DNA of 64,000 nucleotides, taken from the NCBI GenBank assembly GCA_032158295.1, contig CM063255.1, positions 14,040,094 through 14,104,093 of the forward strand. The letters run 5' to 3'. The stretch is from Pycnopodia helianthoides. Its lineage: Eukaryota > Echinodermata > Asteroidea > Forcipulatida > Asteriidae. The translations under genes and the position numbers were made by a program. The notes under the pieces were generated by a model that saw only the letters and a program-made list of their open reading frames with translations, searched no databases and had not been told where the DNA came from. This document shows, piece after piece, positions 10,915 to 22,819 of the stretch (positions are counted from its first letter, which is position 1; the number at the start of each line of letters is the position of its first letter).

Positions 10915-11183
10915 CAACCGCCGCAAACGCACCAAAAACTGGTCAAGTGACGAAGTTGACGTTCTTCTGGTCAATGCATGGGCAGAGAGAAGCCGTTCAA
11001 GCCCAACTGGACGGCACGACGTGCAATGCGAAAGTTTTTGCCGAATTGGCAGAAATCCTGGCGGCAGTGGGGTACAAACGCACACCTGGCCAGTGCAGGG
11101 ATAAGCTAAAAAATCTGAAGAGCAGCTACATGTACAAGGCTGTGAAAGACAGCAACACAAAATCTGGGAGGGGCACTGAGTAA
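10915..11183 (+). pseudogene. Myb/SANT-like (trihelix) DNA-binding domain, frameshifted
   Basis: Encodes a Myb_DNA-bind_4-like domain: RKRTKNWSSDEVDVLL in one frame, then after a frameshift near 10975-10990, EAVQAQLDG, VFAELAEILAAVGYKRT and PGQCRDKLKNLKSSYM in another. The W-S-x-x-E start and the GYKRTPGQCRDKLKNL end are typical of the Myb/SANT-like domains found in many invertebrate transposon and orphan genes. An in-frame stop follows SGRGTE. A short coding frame at 11.4-11.7 kb may be its continuation. The frameshift indicates decay or a sequence error. Confidence 0.62.
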
Positions 11184-11383
11184 GTGTAGCCACTTTGAAG
11201 TGTTTGATGCTGTATTGGGCATAAAAACCCATCATGGAACCAAGAGTCATGACTGACACCCTGCCCCTTGACGACGACGACAAAATCAGTGAACACAACA
11301 GACGGAGAGTCCCAATCTTCAAAAATTTACAATAGCTGCCATGATGGGGCAAGGGCGGTGATACAACAGACGCGGAGGCCGAT

Positions 11384-11701
11384 GTGTCAATCGAAGGATC
11401 ACTTGAAGAAATTTGTATATGTCCCTATGAGGTTGAGTTTGAGCAACTGGAAGGGCAGGGTGTTGCTCAAGAAGATTTAAATGTGGTGAGCATGATTGTA
11501 AACCAATACGAGAGTGCAATGAAGGAAACACAGCTGTTCTTCAACTCAACAAAACAACAGCTAATAGCTACCCAATTGCAAAAGTGCGTAATGAAAACAA
11601 GGCTTTCAAACTTAAACATGAACTTTGAGGAAGTGCTCAGCACTGTTTCCGAAGTTAAGATTGCACTTCTTGAAACACACAAAACAAAAGAACAACATTA
11701 A
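11384..11701 (+). CDS. hypothetical helical protein fragment (105 aa)
   Basis: An open frame after the Myb-like domain, mostly helical and mildly acidic (EEICICPYEVEFEQLEG, VSMIVNQYESAMKETQLFFN), ending KTKEQH-stop. No family recognised. Its position and strand fit the C-terminal part of the Myb/SANT-like gene, which would then be oligomerising through this region, but that is inference. Confidence 0.35.
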   Translation: MSIEGSLEEICICPYEVEFEQLEGQGVAQEDLNVVSMIVNQYESAMKETQLFFNSTKQQLIATQLQKCVMKTRLSNLNMNFEEVLSTVSEVKIALLETHKTKEQH

Positions 11702-12544
11702 TCCAGGATTAAGACACTTTTAAAATTACTTTCTGCTCAAAAAGACTCACTCACTGAAATGAGTGGTACCTTCCCTTCTTCACACCTTGAAGATGGAGTG
11801 ATCAGGAAGGGTCAAGCCGAACATGGGCAAAGGGAGAAGCGAGAAGGGGAACAGCAATGAAGTAGAGTTGAGCAAGGAGGATAAAGTAAAGTCAAGAAGA
11901 GAAGTACATGTATTTCAACCTGCATCACAGATTTCTTTATCCATGGAGCCTTTTGTCAATACTGCTATAATATCGACAGCTGTTGCTTAGAACAGACTTA
12001 TTACTTTGCAAATGTAACAGGAAACCACTTACCTAAATTGTTGTGCATTAAATCAGCAATCGGTTTTGATCAAGATCAATTGCTACATACTCATGTACAC
12101 TAAGTACATGTATCTGATTTTACTATGCAGTTAACACCTGCAAATACTTTTTGAGGAATTGATTGTACATGAAATTTTAATAACTGAAGCAATGACTGAA
12201 GCAATTCCACAATTTTTTGGGCAGGAAAAATATTTCTCAATCCAAAAACCTCAAGCTTGAGCTTTCATAAAAAGAAGGTAGTGAATTTCTCAGGGACCAC
12301 AGATCCCCTTGCCTCCATGGCCCAGTTCAAGGCCTTGGTGCCTCCTTTAAATGTTCCTGCAGAAAGAGGAATATATTTTGATTTTCTAATAGCAGTGCCT
12401 CCTTTTCTGGTAAAGCATCCCTTTCCCCTTCTTTAAATTAACTCACCACCCGATAAAGCAATCCCATTATCATAACATCATGCTCCCTTACTTCATAAAG
12501 CTTTTCAGCTGAGATTATTGCTTAGCAAAAACACTATTTAATAA
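11702..12544. other. non-coding stretch
   Basis: No coding exon recognised. Confidence 0.35.
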
Positions 12545-12840
12545 GCAAGAAATAACTGAGCACCAGTTGCAAGGATGTGTGATCACATAACGTTCTGAGT
12601 GGTAACCCGATTCTGCTGAGAATGATATTTTTCTGCAAAGCACATTTTTGTGCTTATCGACATTCAGAAATTAGGCCCAGGGCCCAAATTTCATAACGCT
12701 GTTTAGCAGAGAATACAGCTTGACTAGTGTCTTTGCTAAGAAACAATTGAGTGGGGCACCAGTCACATCAATGTAAACTTCATGTAATTTTGGCTGGTAG
12801 TAAGTTTATGTGCTTACATGCTTTAGGAAATTAGGCCCAG
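12545..12840. repeat. dispersed repeat with gggcccaaatttcataacgctg core
   Basis: Contains aaattaggcccagg twice (12670 and 12829 regions) around gggcccaaatttcataacgc and gtttagcagagaata. This is a diverged relative of the MITE at 53880-54123, which has gaaattgggccc and atttcatggctctgc ends. Confidence 0.5.
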
Positions 12841-15800
12841 GCTGTGATTCTCTTCATGACAGTATTAAGCACATTCATCTTCGTGTTGTACAAAATCATA
12901 TCCATGTCTTCACTCGTTTTGGATATTTTAATTATTTTTTATATTTTTTTTTCATAGGCGCCTTGACTGGTTTTCTGGACAAGTGCCCATTGAAAATGTA
13001 TACATTATTATTATAAGTACATGAAGTGTGTAGGAGTTTGCTTTGACTGAAGGAAGTTATTGGCCCATTTTGCATCTATACAAAAAACAATTAAGACATT
13101 ATCTACTTCGCAAAAACAAAATCTTGGGTCTTTCCAGTCAGTGTGATGATGATTTGTGTGGCTTGTGTAGCCTTAAACCAAGCTTGGTAATTAATCCAGA
13201 CAAAGCGAACTGGGTTACTTGCTCTATCATCAACCAAGATTCTTGTCTAATCTCTGATCATCTGTGATTTTAAAAAAAGTTAACTTTGCTGCTAGATTTG
13301 CAGCCCACTGCTTGCATAACTAGAGTGTCCATTGTTTTACGTTCAGTGCATTTTGTCAAATAAAATGCATCAGACTAAACTTTGAATGGCAGTCAATAAC
13401 TGAGTTATACTTGCTGTGTCATTATCCAGGATCCATCTTCAATCTCTGAGCATTTTAAATATCAAGAAGTTTTCCATGTTGTTGGATTTCCAGCTCAGTC
13501 CTTCCAAAATTCAGAGGGAGGGTATCTGTTTTCTGACATTGAGTGCATTTGGTCAAGTCTAACTGAGATGTCTGGTGAAAATCCACTTAGATGGACATCA
13601 ACTAATGGTGTTGCACTGACATTGTTTTCAGGGTGATACATGTACATGTATATTAATGGCAGTTCATTGCCGGTACATGTACAACCATGTGTAAATCTCT
13701 CCAGAGGGGAAGAGTGTTTGTTCTCGATGTTTGGTCCAGTATTCTCTGTTCGACTTCAGGGGAAAGTTCCTCAGTACGTACACTTTACTTCTGAATTGGA
13801 GTTCATCCTTCAAGTGATGGTAGTTTAAACACAATTAGATGGATGGGCTGTAACTGTTTGACTGAATCTGATGATCTGATTTGCAAAGACTGCAGCTGTG
13901 ACTGATAGTAGGAGTAGCTGTCTTTGCCTACTGCTCTTCTGACTAGGGCTGTACTTGCTTGTGGTCTCTTCTGAGCTTCAAAATACCAATCATGAGTTGT
14001 GGAGACAGTGCATGGGAAGCTATGTTGGCAACACTGCATGGTGATACTGCAAATCCATGGTTATTAAGCTGTAACACTTTCAACCTGTGACAATTGGTAC
14101 AGCTGACTCAGCTATACTGCAACAGGCAGTAGGCATAGACAGCTATACTGCAACAATATCACTTTCAAGCAGTTAACTACATTTCACACTCATCAGTAAG
14201 ATGTGGTCATCAGTAGGATTTGATGTGCAGTGATTTGTGGTGTTCTGGCAGTAGCTGATAGATGTAACTGAACACAGCGAGTGTCTCATCAAGGACTAAC
14301 TCTTAGTCTTTCTTACTGCACACACCAGCAAAGTGTTTCACATACTGTACATGAAGCACAGGACCCATCACCAGCTCATACACTAAGTTCCTCAGTTCAC
14401 TGTCACAGTGAGGGATGAGAAGAAAATCCTTCCTGACGCTTCAAAAATTACTGTAGTTTATTGACATGATTGAGTTCTCTTGATGCATCAGACGGTTCAT
14501 CCATGATGAATCCTGGTCAGTATCCTCTTGATTATTAATTCCTCATTGCTCACAGTAGTCTATACAAGGAGTTCTTGTCTTGACCATAACAGAGAAATGA
14601 CTCTCCAGATAACTTGAATCTGCAATCTCAGTTGAGAAAGCTGTACTGAGCTTGTAGAGCAGTTGGTTCAGTCCAGTAAGTCACCACCAAATCCATCATA
14701 TACACCATTTGATATGTCAGTGGCATGCAGTAACTCACATTACTGCTGCAGGCAGAAGTTCATTTTCATCTTGGCACTTTTTCAATGTTCGCTCAGAGAT
14801 TATCCAAAATGTTCTTCCTGGTTTTTAACAGCAAGTATAACCTTTGTTACTTTTACTCGTTCATCTTTGCACGTTTCCAATTTTAGCTCAGAGATTTTCA
14901 AAATTCTCAACCTGATTTTTCACAGCAGGATATCCTTTCTTACTTTCATTTGTTAATCTTTGTACGTTTCCAATGTTCACTCACAAATTTAAAAAAAATG
15001 TTTTTCTTCCTGGTTGTGATTGCAAGGATAACATTTGCTTCTTTGTCGTTGATCTCACAATAAAAAAAACCACAATCTATCTTTTCCAAATTGTATTTTT
15101 AAAACAATTGATAAAATGTCAGAAAAACCTTTGGGATTACCATGGCCCTGATTAAAAAATACAATTAGTACAGCAGATTGAAGTTTTCAAAGTGGCTTAT
15201 TCTTGTTGAGAATATACTGAATTTTTTTGTTAGATGCAATAATGGGCCACATGAACAACTTCAGTTCTCAATAATTCCACATCACTTCAGTAGTTAACAA
15301 CTTCAGGAGGGTGGCTAAAAGGCCTACCAACCCTTTTATTGTTCTTCTCTTTACTTTTATTTTCTTTTAATTTGTCTTTTCTATTTGTTTTATCTGTGCA
15401 GTGAGCAGTTAGTGTCACTTAAAATATGAAAATGTCATATTCAAACATCCACATTTTTGTTTTGTGTTTAGCCAGTATGTCTAGCAAGGACTTCCTTTTG
15501 TTTTAATTTGCCACTCAGCCGAACATAGTTCCATTTACTCCCCTCTCCTCCCAGTTTCTCTGTGCACTGGTGTATGCATCTCTACCATGAGAGACCACAT
15601 AGCCAAGGCACACACTGTGTGATTTGAATCACGAATAATGGAATAGGATTGCTTTATGAGGCAAAAGATTGCAGTGGGATTTCTACATCATTATACAGAG
15701 GATATTATTAAGTGCACATGAAATGATTTAAATAATCTGCAGATTAAAAAACTTTCAGCCACTGCTACAGTTAACTCACTAGAGTGCACAAGATGATAAC

Positions 15801-15880
15801 CTTAAAGAAATACCATCAGGAAACACAAGGAAGCCCCGTCAATTTAACTCAAATTTTGACACAAAGTCATGTCACCACAA
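12841..15880. other. 3-kb non-coding stretch
   Basis: Several short ORFs on both strands but none with a recognisable domain, acceptor/donor pair or codon bias. AT-rich, with scattered repeats of the aca-gctatactgcaaca type near 14.1 kb. Confidence 0.4.
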
Positions 15881-15884
15881 TCAT

Positions 15885-16360
15885 GTTGTTTCCCCAACCA
15901 TTGATGAATCTACATCTTTGAAGGAGGAAATAACAACGCTAAAATGCAGGCCCTCACCACACAAGCAACTTGTCGACAAGTGTAGAGAGCGTGACCATGT
16001 CACTTCACTTGCAAAGGAGAAGCAGGGAGTGAAAGATCTGAACAAATTGCTGGACAAAAGAGAAAATCAACTTAGTAAAGCCAAAACAAGCAAAAGGTTG
16101 CTTGAAGGTGAATTTGATGAATTAGGTCATAAGTGTCTTCGGCGGTTAGAGCGCAATATTGCCCAGTCAGACCCTGAAGAACTTAAACAGGAGATCAAAC
16201 AACTATAAGAACGCATACTAGAACTGTACAAGAAGCAAATGTGAAGATAAGAGATGGGTTAAAGGAGTCCAAGAAGAAGCACAAACAGGTGGTGGAGTTA
16301 ATGACATTAAAAAATGGCCACTGGACATACACTGACAAAAGCAAGGCTGTGTGTGTATGG
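15885..16360 (+). pseudogene. coiled-coil N-terminal part of a mobile-element gene
   Basis: An open coiled-coil frame (SLKEEITTLK, LLDKRENQLSKAKTSKRLL, RNIAQSDPEELKQEIKQL) stops at 16208. It is followed in other frames by ERILELYKKQ and KNGHWTYTDKSKAVC. The coiled coil followed by a G-x-YTD motif resembles an uncharacterised transposon gene family of invertebrates. Frameshifts and stops show that it is dead. Family assignment is from memory of the pattern only. Confidence 0.4.
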
Positions 16361-16405
16361 GTTACTCTATGATTGGATTGAAAAAAATACAACTGGCGTG
16401 CGACA

Positions 16406-16504
16406 ACAGTGAAGGAGATGTATTCTTTTATGGCCATCATAATCCTCATGGGTATGGTGTCTGTGCCAACTCTTCAAGATTACTGGACTGAAGAAGGATT
16501 CTAA
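16406..16504 (+). pseudogene. piggyBac transposase N-terminal fragment
   Basis: A short frame reading TVKEMYSFMAIIILMGMV and PTLQDYWTEEGF, ending in TAA. This matches the start of the piggyBac DDE_Tnp_1_7 domain (E-ax-aF-LlLMG-pxx-DYW). Nothing of the catalytic core follows. Confidence 0.55.
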
Positions 16505-16871
16505 TAATGACTTTCTCCACAAGACCTGGTCATCAGTACAGCAATGCCTAGACCTGTATTATCTACGTGGACTCAGGAGCTGTTACCAAAGCAGTGCTAT
16601 TTTTGGTCTGAAATTTTTCCCTGAGTCCACCATCTGGGTGCCAATCAGCAAAACAACAAGGTGTAGAGAACACGACGGGCCATTAACCGCATCGTTGGTG
16701 GTCTGTTTTGTGCATCTTCTGGGAGGTTGATTGCCCATCTTCAAAATTGTATTGGACAAATCTGAACTTACCGTTCAGGATGGTGTGCATCTCACGGATA
16801 AGTTTGCTCATTATTTATTGGTTAATTTTCATGATGCCCTTATTTTATGCTATTCAACTTTCCTAAATGAA

Positions 16872-17444
16872 TGAATGCGCAGTATTTTTGACCGCGTGAG
16901 GGCGCTCTAAAAAATAATTGTATCACTTTTGGGGGTATAACTTAAGCGATTATCGTCTGCTCAGGTAGCTGTGTACAGTTTTAACATCGGCATTCTGTCA
17001 CTTCTGTGCGCGAGAGAGTTTAGTCAGTGCTTCTAGAATCTAAGGTGGATTAATAACGGCTCCTTTAAAGAAATAAAGAGCCCTGCATCTAATCTTTAAA
17101 AATATCAGAACTGGCAGTTGGTGTGGCTCATCTTTTTCTCTTTATACTTACATTAACAACTTATAGAAACAACTGTTCTCCGCAAACAAAAACTGCTTCA
17201 GACAGTTAAGGACTGAAACACATTACTACCAGACGTCATATCCATCACGGAAAATAAGACCTTTGAAGGAGCAGTTATTACCTTAGATTCTAGAAGCACT
17301 GACTAAACTCTCTTGCACACTGAAGTGACAGATCGCCGATGCTAAACTGTACACAGGTAGCTGAGCAGACGATAAGTTATACCCCCGGAAGTGATAACAA
17401 AAATTTGAGAGCGCCCTCACGCGGTCAAAAATACGGCGCATTCA
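16872..17444. mobile_element. 573-bp MITE/foldback with ~185-200-bp inverted repeats
   Basis: The left arm 16872-17070 begins tgaatgcgcagtatttttga. The right arm 17260-17444 ends as its reverse complement (tgaatgcgccgtatttttga when inverted), and the match continues through gagggcgctct, the agtcagtgcttctagaatct block and a gctccttyaaag block. The ~190-bp centre is unique. There is no ORF. No unambiguous target-site duplication was seen. Confidence 0.88.
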
Positions 17445-17636
17445 CAAAGAGGCTTTTGTGGCGGCGGTCATTATTGCAATGACCATTTGGCGGAATTTCA
17501 TTGTGTACACCTCTATAGTCCTCGGGTGTACTCATTCAATTGTTACTTTCTTAATTATTTGGTACTATTTTGTGTTTATTTATACCTGATGGCAAACTTA
17601 GCTAAGTCACCATGATGGAGAAAACTGGAGAGTTTC

Positions 17637-18295
17637 AATGCAAGGAGTGTGAGGCCAATTTCTTCACAGAGGGCCGTTTATAGCTAGCTGCCCATACTAA
17701 ACTCCATCATGACAGAGAAGAAGAGCCCAACCCTATTGATATTAGCCACCTAACAGAACAACAGTTAACCTAGCGACCGAGATGTTGAAGGAGGAAGTAG
17801 GAGCATTTGCCAGAGATGAAAATGACTTAGGATGCATTTCAGATCTGCAAATGCACCTGGTCCAACCGGTCCAGAAGTCATACATGTCAGTTCCCCCACC
17901 ACTGTATCAAGAAGTTAAATCTTACTTACAAAATTTAATCAAACGAGGATGGATCTCGAAGTCAGAGTCACCATATTCTTCTCCTGCTGTATGCGTATAA
18001 GGAAAAAGGATGGGTCTCTCCGTCTTTGCATCGACTACCGAGAGCACAATCGCAAGTACTGGACCGACAGTACCGGACCGACAACCAATCCTCCGTATCC
18101 AAGATGTCCTTGAAAGTCTGGGAGGAAACTCTTGGTTTTCTACACTCGACCAGGGTAAGGCCTATCACCAAGGTTTCATGGCAGAAGAGAGTTGCGCTGC
18201 GACTGCGTTCGTCACCCCTTGGGGCTTATATGAGTAGCTTCGCATTCCATTTGGCCTCATAAATGCCCCCACCGTATTCCAGCGGTGTATGACCT
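17637..18295 (+). pseudogene. Ty3/gypsy retrotransposon pol fragment with C2H2 finger
   Basis: A C2H2 finger (CKECEANFF ... HTKLHH, interrupted by one TAG) is in frame with NPIDISHLTEQQ. After a frameshift come MLKEEVGAFARDENDLGCI, PPLYQEVKSYLQNLIKRGWI and SKSESPYSSPAVCV. Further frameshifts give KKDGSLRLCIDYRE, DRQPILRIQDVLESLGGNSW, FSTLDQGKAYHQGF and TAFVTPWGLYE. These are the protease-RT linker and the first RT blocks of a Ty3/gypsy pol, including the first catalytic Asp block (STLDQGKAYHQG). The fragment stops before the YxDD box. It is a decayed, truncated copy. Confidence 0.85.
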
Positions 18296-18639
18296 GTGCA
18301 ACTCCATACATTATTCAGATTATTCGGGTATGATGGTGACTTTAGGTGAGAAATCGCATCATTTATATAATAACCATGCAGAATCTGACACTCAGATTTG
18401 GTTACATGTGCAGGATTCAGTATTTTCAAGAATTCATGTGTAGTCTGTACACCGATTGATAGCGACTATTGGGGTTCATTTGCCAATCTTCAATAAAACA
18501 ATTGACGTTTAGTATATACTTGTAGAGCTAAGCCAGGAGAAGTTAAGTACATCTATCTCATCAAATTGAGTGACTGTAGAGATCCTGACTTTGCTGGTCT
18601 TACACAAAGCAGTTGTAATGTTTTGAAAGTAATACAGAT
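18296..18639. other. non-coding, nothing recognised
   Basis: No domain or repeat recognised between the gypsy scrap and the next pseudogene. Confidence 0.35.
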
Positions 18640-20420
18640 TATTCTGTAGTGGCTCTGACAACATTCAGAAAAATCTGGAATGTCTGCTTGCAGTGTCAGA
18701 AAAACAACAATCTAGTCTATAAATCTGCCAACCTTCCCCATGAAGAAAAGCAGGAGCGTTGTATGTTTTGTAAGAAACAGCAAGAACACCTCACCAATGT
18801 GGCCATGGAGAGGTCGTTCTACAGGGATCTGGTGAAGAAGTCGAAGGAAACAGCAGAGCAGCAAGGAGTTCGTCTCGGATCAAACAACCCATGCAGCAGA
18901 CCAATTGAGATGCATTACTCCTTCGACTTCGCACAGCAGGTGTACTATCCATGAGACCCTATGCAGCCTGGCCCTGTCTATTTTCTCACAACAATCTAGT
19001 CCATAAATCTGCCAACCTTCCCCATGAAGAAAAGCAGGAGCGTTGTATGTTTTGTAAGAAACAGCAAGAACACCTCACCAATGTGGCCATGGAGAGGTCG
19101 TTCTACAGGGATCTGGTGAAGAAGTCGAAGGAAACAGCAGAGCAGCAAGGAGTTCGTCTCGGATCAAACAACCCATGCAGCAGACCAATTGAGATGCATT
19201 ACTCCTTCGACTTCGCACAGCAGGTGTACTATCCATGAGACCCTATGCAGCCTGGCCCTGTCTATTTTCTCACAACAATCTAGTCCATAAATCTGCCAAC
19301 CTTCCCCATGAAGAAAAGCAGGAGCGTTGTATGTTTTGTAAGAAACAGCAAGAACACCTCACCAATGTGGCCATGGAGAGGTCGTTCTACAGGGATCTGG
19401 TGAAGAAGTCGAAGGAAACAGCAGAGCAGCAAGGAGTTCGTCTCGGATCAAACAACCCATGCAGCAGACCAATTGAGATGCATTACTCCTTCGACTTCGC
19501 ACAGCAGGTGTACTATCCATGAGACCCTATGCAGCCTGGCCCTGTCTATTTTCTCACTCCAAAGAAATTGGGCATTTTTGGTGTGCACTGTGAAGGAGTA
19601 TGTAACCCAGCAGGTTATATACCTGGTTGATGAGTCGGTAGCTATCTCCAAAGGGAGTAGTGCCATCATTAGCTTTGTCGACCACTTTCTCGGCCAGTAT
19701 GGATTGGGTGAATCCAATGTTCACCTTCACTGTGACAATTGCAGCGGCCAAAACAAGAACCGCTTCATGCTGTGGTACTTGCTTTGATGCTGTATTTGTG
19801 GCCTCCACAAATCCATCCAGCTGCACTTTATGGTCGTTGACCACACAAAGTTTGCACCCGATTGGCGCTTCGGCCTGTTGAAGCAGCGATACCGGCGAAC
19901 ACAAGTAAGTTGCTTGGATGACATCGTGAAGGTAGTCACCGCTAGTACACCGTCAGGTGTTAACATCCCACAGGTTTGAGATGAACAAGGCAGTGTGGTT
20001 TTTCCCCAGTATGACTGGGGTGACTTTCTCAAACCATTCTTCAAGCCACTTGCAGGAATAAAGAGCTTCCAGCATTTGGGGTAAAATTGTGTTACTTTTA
20101 TTGTGCATAATTTTAGTTTATTTGTGCCAGTGATCAGCTTATACAGTTGATTGATTTTTTGTTCTAAATATATATATTTTTTTTCACTTTATACATGTAG
20201 CTTTACTTCTGATGAGCCAGGCGTCGTGTTTGCGAAGTCAGCGCCTTAGTGATTCTGAGATAAACTTCCAGCTGCTAAAATCTCACGCTAGGCCCAGAGC
20301 TGACCTGCCTGAACAACAAGTCCCCCCCCCCCCTCGATGCAGCCCCTTAATGGTACCTGTATGAAAAGATACGGGAGTAGTGCAGCGAAGTTACCAGGGA
20401 CACCACATGTCCCCTGCCTG
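18640..20420 (+). pseudogene. transposon-type gene (DUF7869-like, HCDNCSGQNKN motif)
   Basis: Fragments in order: MALTTFRKIWNVCL, LPHEEKQERCMF, SFYRDLVKKSKE, NNPCSRPIEMHYSFDFAQQV, YLVDESVAISKGSSAIISF, VHLHCDNCSGQNKNRFMLW, SIQLHFMVVDHTKFAPDWRF, GLLKQRYRRTQVSCLDD, PQYDWGDFLKPFFKPLAG. After a probable intron (about 20079-20201) come FTSDEPGVVFAK and EINFQLLKS. This is a widespread uncharacterised family of invertebrate mobile-element proteins; an RNase H-like transposase role is inferred. It is broken by in-frame TGA codons (after MLWYLL and after NIPQV), frameshifts and a 284-bp triplication. DUF7869 is named from memory. Confidence 0.68.
18704..19555 (+). repeat. three tandem 284-bp copies within the pseudogene
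   Basis: Units 18704-18987, 18988-19271 and 19272-19555 are identical to the eye except for one base early in unit 1 (tagtctat versus tagtccat). 284 is not a multiple of three, so each junction shifts the frame. The near identity indicates recent duplication or a local assembly expansion. Confidence 0.95.
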
Positions 20421-21481
20421 AAATGCCAAAACCCTGATTTTGCTTCTAAAGCATCGCAAAATACTACACTGACTTGTATTAGGTATGTGACAATGTTGAC
20501 CTGAGCCGTGACACTGTTTTGGCCCTTTTTCGTGAAACCGCACTGCGCACGCACGGAATAGGGGGCTCTCCCAAGAATCTCTGCTGCTATTGGCTGTTAA
20601 GGGGGATCCCGATGACGTAAATTGCATGACGTAGCCAATTTCTTGCTCTACAGAGTGGTGCATTTTGTCCCCCAATCAACCGATTGTTTAGTGCAACTTA
20701 CAACGTGAACAAAAACTAAGTCGACTTTACCTGCTAAATATTTTGTGGAAGGTAAGATACATGTAGGTCAACATTCTAATCTATATAATCTTTTAATATA
20801 TATGTATGGGCACAATACTGATGACCATTCATGATGCACAAAACAATATGCAGTTTCTTAAATATTTTTACAGTTTTCAGTAATTTCTTTTTTTAGATAA
20901 TGTTTGTACATGTGTATAAGAGACAAAAAATTTAAAAAAAAATAAAAAAAAATTGGTTGTTTCATTTATAAATTAGGCTTATAAACAGACTTTATTTCCA
21001 AAATGGCGTCTGAAAATGGGACACTGATTGAACCAAAATTTCATCAAATCAAAGGCGTAAGAATTCCTTTACCGTTTTCTTCCACGTGTGCATATACTGC
21101 TTGAGTGAACGAATTAATAAAATAATGTGGCCCGTGGAAAAAAAATAAAAGGTTTTTACGCACCTAAAACGATAGATAAATCTTTGTTTCAGTTCGTTAC
21201 ACATCGTGTCCGTAAAAATTTACGATGTTCTCCAGGCCAGATAAATACTTTTTCAAACCCCATCCTCGCCAAACTTAGCTATTTTCATTCAAAATAAACT
21301 GCATAATCATCTTGCAAAAGTCCGTATATCCCCGATTAATATGAGGATGAAAAAAAAACACACAAACATCGCCAACTATTTTCGGCGTCCACTTTGTAAC
21401 TAACGTAAAATAGCTTCGTAGTTTAACTGGTAAACAACATAAGACACCACGATAGCTTAAATACATGAACAGGTACCCTGT
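20421..21481. other. no firm gene; possible short first exon at 21003
   Basis: Mostly non-coding. At 21003-21056 an ATG in good context (aaaATGGCG) encodes MASENGTLIEPKFHQIKG and meets a donor-like site (ggc/gtaaga), so a short first exon is possible but unsupported otherwise. Confidence 0.3.
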
Positions 21482-21663
21482 ATGGATGACCTAAAGGTCA
21501 CAAGTTTTAGGCTTGTCCACTTATTTGCAAATGCAACACAATTTAAAGTGTGTCCACCGCATCCCTGTTTCGCGCCAAAATGTAACAACGTTAAACGAGC
21601 AAAGACGTCGGAGGGTTTTTTCTTAAAATTGACCAGATTTACTTGGAAAATGCAACACAAAAG
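21482..21663 (+). CDS. possible THAP-like N-terminal exon
   Basis: A 61-codon frame containing CFAPKCNNVKRAKTSEGFF and TRFTWKMQHK, ending at a strong donor (aaaag/gtaagt). The C-x4-C pair, the following Lys/Arg stretch and the aromatic FF...W spacing are reminiscent of the first half of a THAP zinc finger, whose second C-x2-H half would lie on the next exon. No matching second half is seen nearby. Weakly supported. Confidence 0.28.
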
Positions 21664-22807
21664 GTAAGTTTTACTTGTCACAATGCTTCTTCATTGTATT
21701 TTTCTGTGATTTATTTTCCGATGGCAATTTAAAAAGGGAGATTTAAATGGATATTGAATGTGGTAGTTTGTCATGTTTGTGTTCAACTAGCTTTCCGCGG
21801 ATTATATTATGTGGCCAATTGTATCTAACGGAAGAAAAGCTAATAAATTTCTCTTTTCCCCCGTTGTATGACTACATGACCAATAATTTTTACTTTTCAG
21901 TTGACCTGTAATAGATAATCGAAATTCTTTCCCCAAAAAGTCTTCGTCGTGGTTGCATAATTTCTACGGTTCAACGTTTGTTACCGCGGACAATTGCTGT
22001 GAAATGTTTAAAATACGTGCAGTGTCTGCCATAACCAACGTTAAAAATCTAGAGAAAACAACGTAAAACTTTTGAAAGTAGGCCGCGCATGTCACTGTTA
22101 TTTTTCGTTTTTAAGATGTTAGAATCAGTTCAACATCCGACCATGTTTTAGTGTTGGATACTAGCTGCGATTAGCCTTTCGAGGCAAAACTTTTGGGGGG
22201 GTTAACGTTGGTTTCAGCGGACAGCCACCCCTGGATGTCCCTTGTAACGAACGGATAGTTTTTGCACAAATTGAACGTATCAGATATTGTTGTATAAAAC
22301 TAACGTTCTCGTTGACTCATACAAAGTTATTAGCATTATGCGAGAATATTTGATTATTTTGGCCGAATCACATGTTCGAAATGCATTTTCTGGGAGTTAT
22401 TTAACGTTGATGACACTGTGGACACGTTTGCACCGTAGCATTATGTCTGCGGTTTATATTTCGCCCCATTTTTATTTCGTGTGTTAAAATCGCCCCATTT
22501 GCGATGTTATTATATTGGGGCGAGTTTGCAACAGTGTAAAATGAAGTGGGGCGAAGTTGCACTGTATGAAATTGTAAAATGATGACCTGGTCTCGTCGGG
22601 AGGGTTGGGGAATTTATTTGTATCGGTGCCTTTGATGATTAGTGAATGGATATAATACTAGATTATTTTTTTAATGCCGCCCATATCATAATTTATGTGT
22701 TATTTTGGGGTCTCCCCCCCCCCCCCAATTTTTTTTTTATTTTATTTAATTTTTTTTATATTTTTATTATAGCTTTTCACAACTTAATTTTTATCATCAT
22801 ATGGCAG
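21664..22807. other. non-coding, probable intron or intergenic
   Basis: AT-rich, ending in a long T tract and an acceptor (atcatatggcag) just before the Lys/Arg-rich ORF. No other feature recognised. Confidence 0.4.
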
Positions 22808-22819
22808 GTAGAAATAAAC

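Noticed and set aside
13640..14039. Short ORFs on both strands
   Set aside because: No domain, contradictory strands, repeat-rich surroundings.
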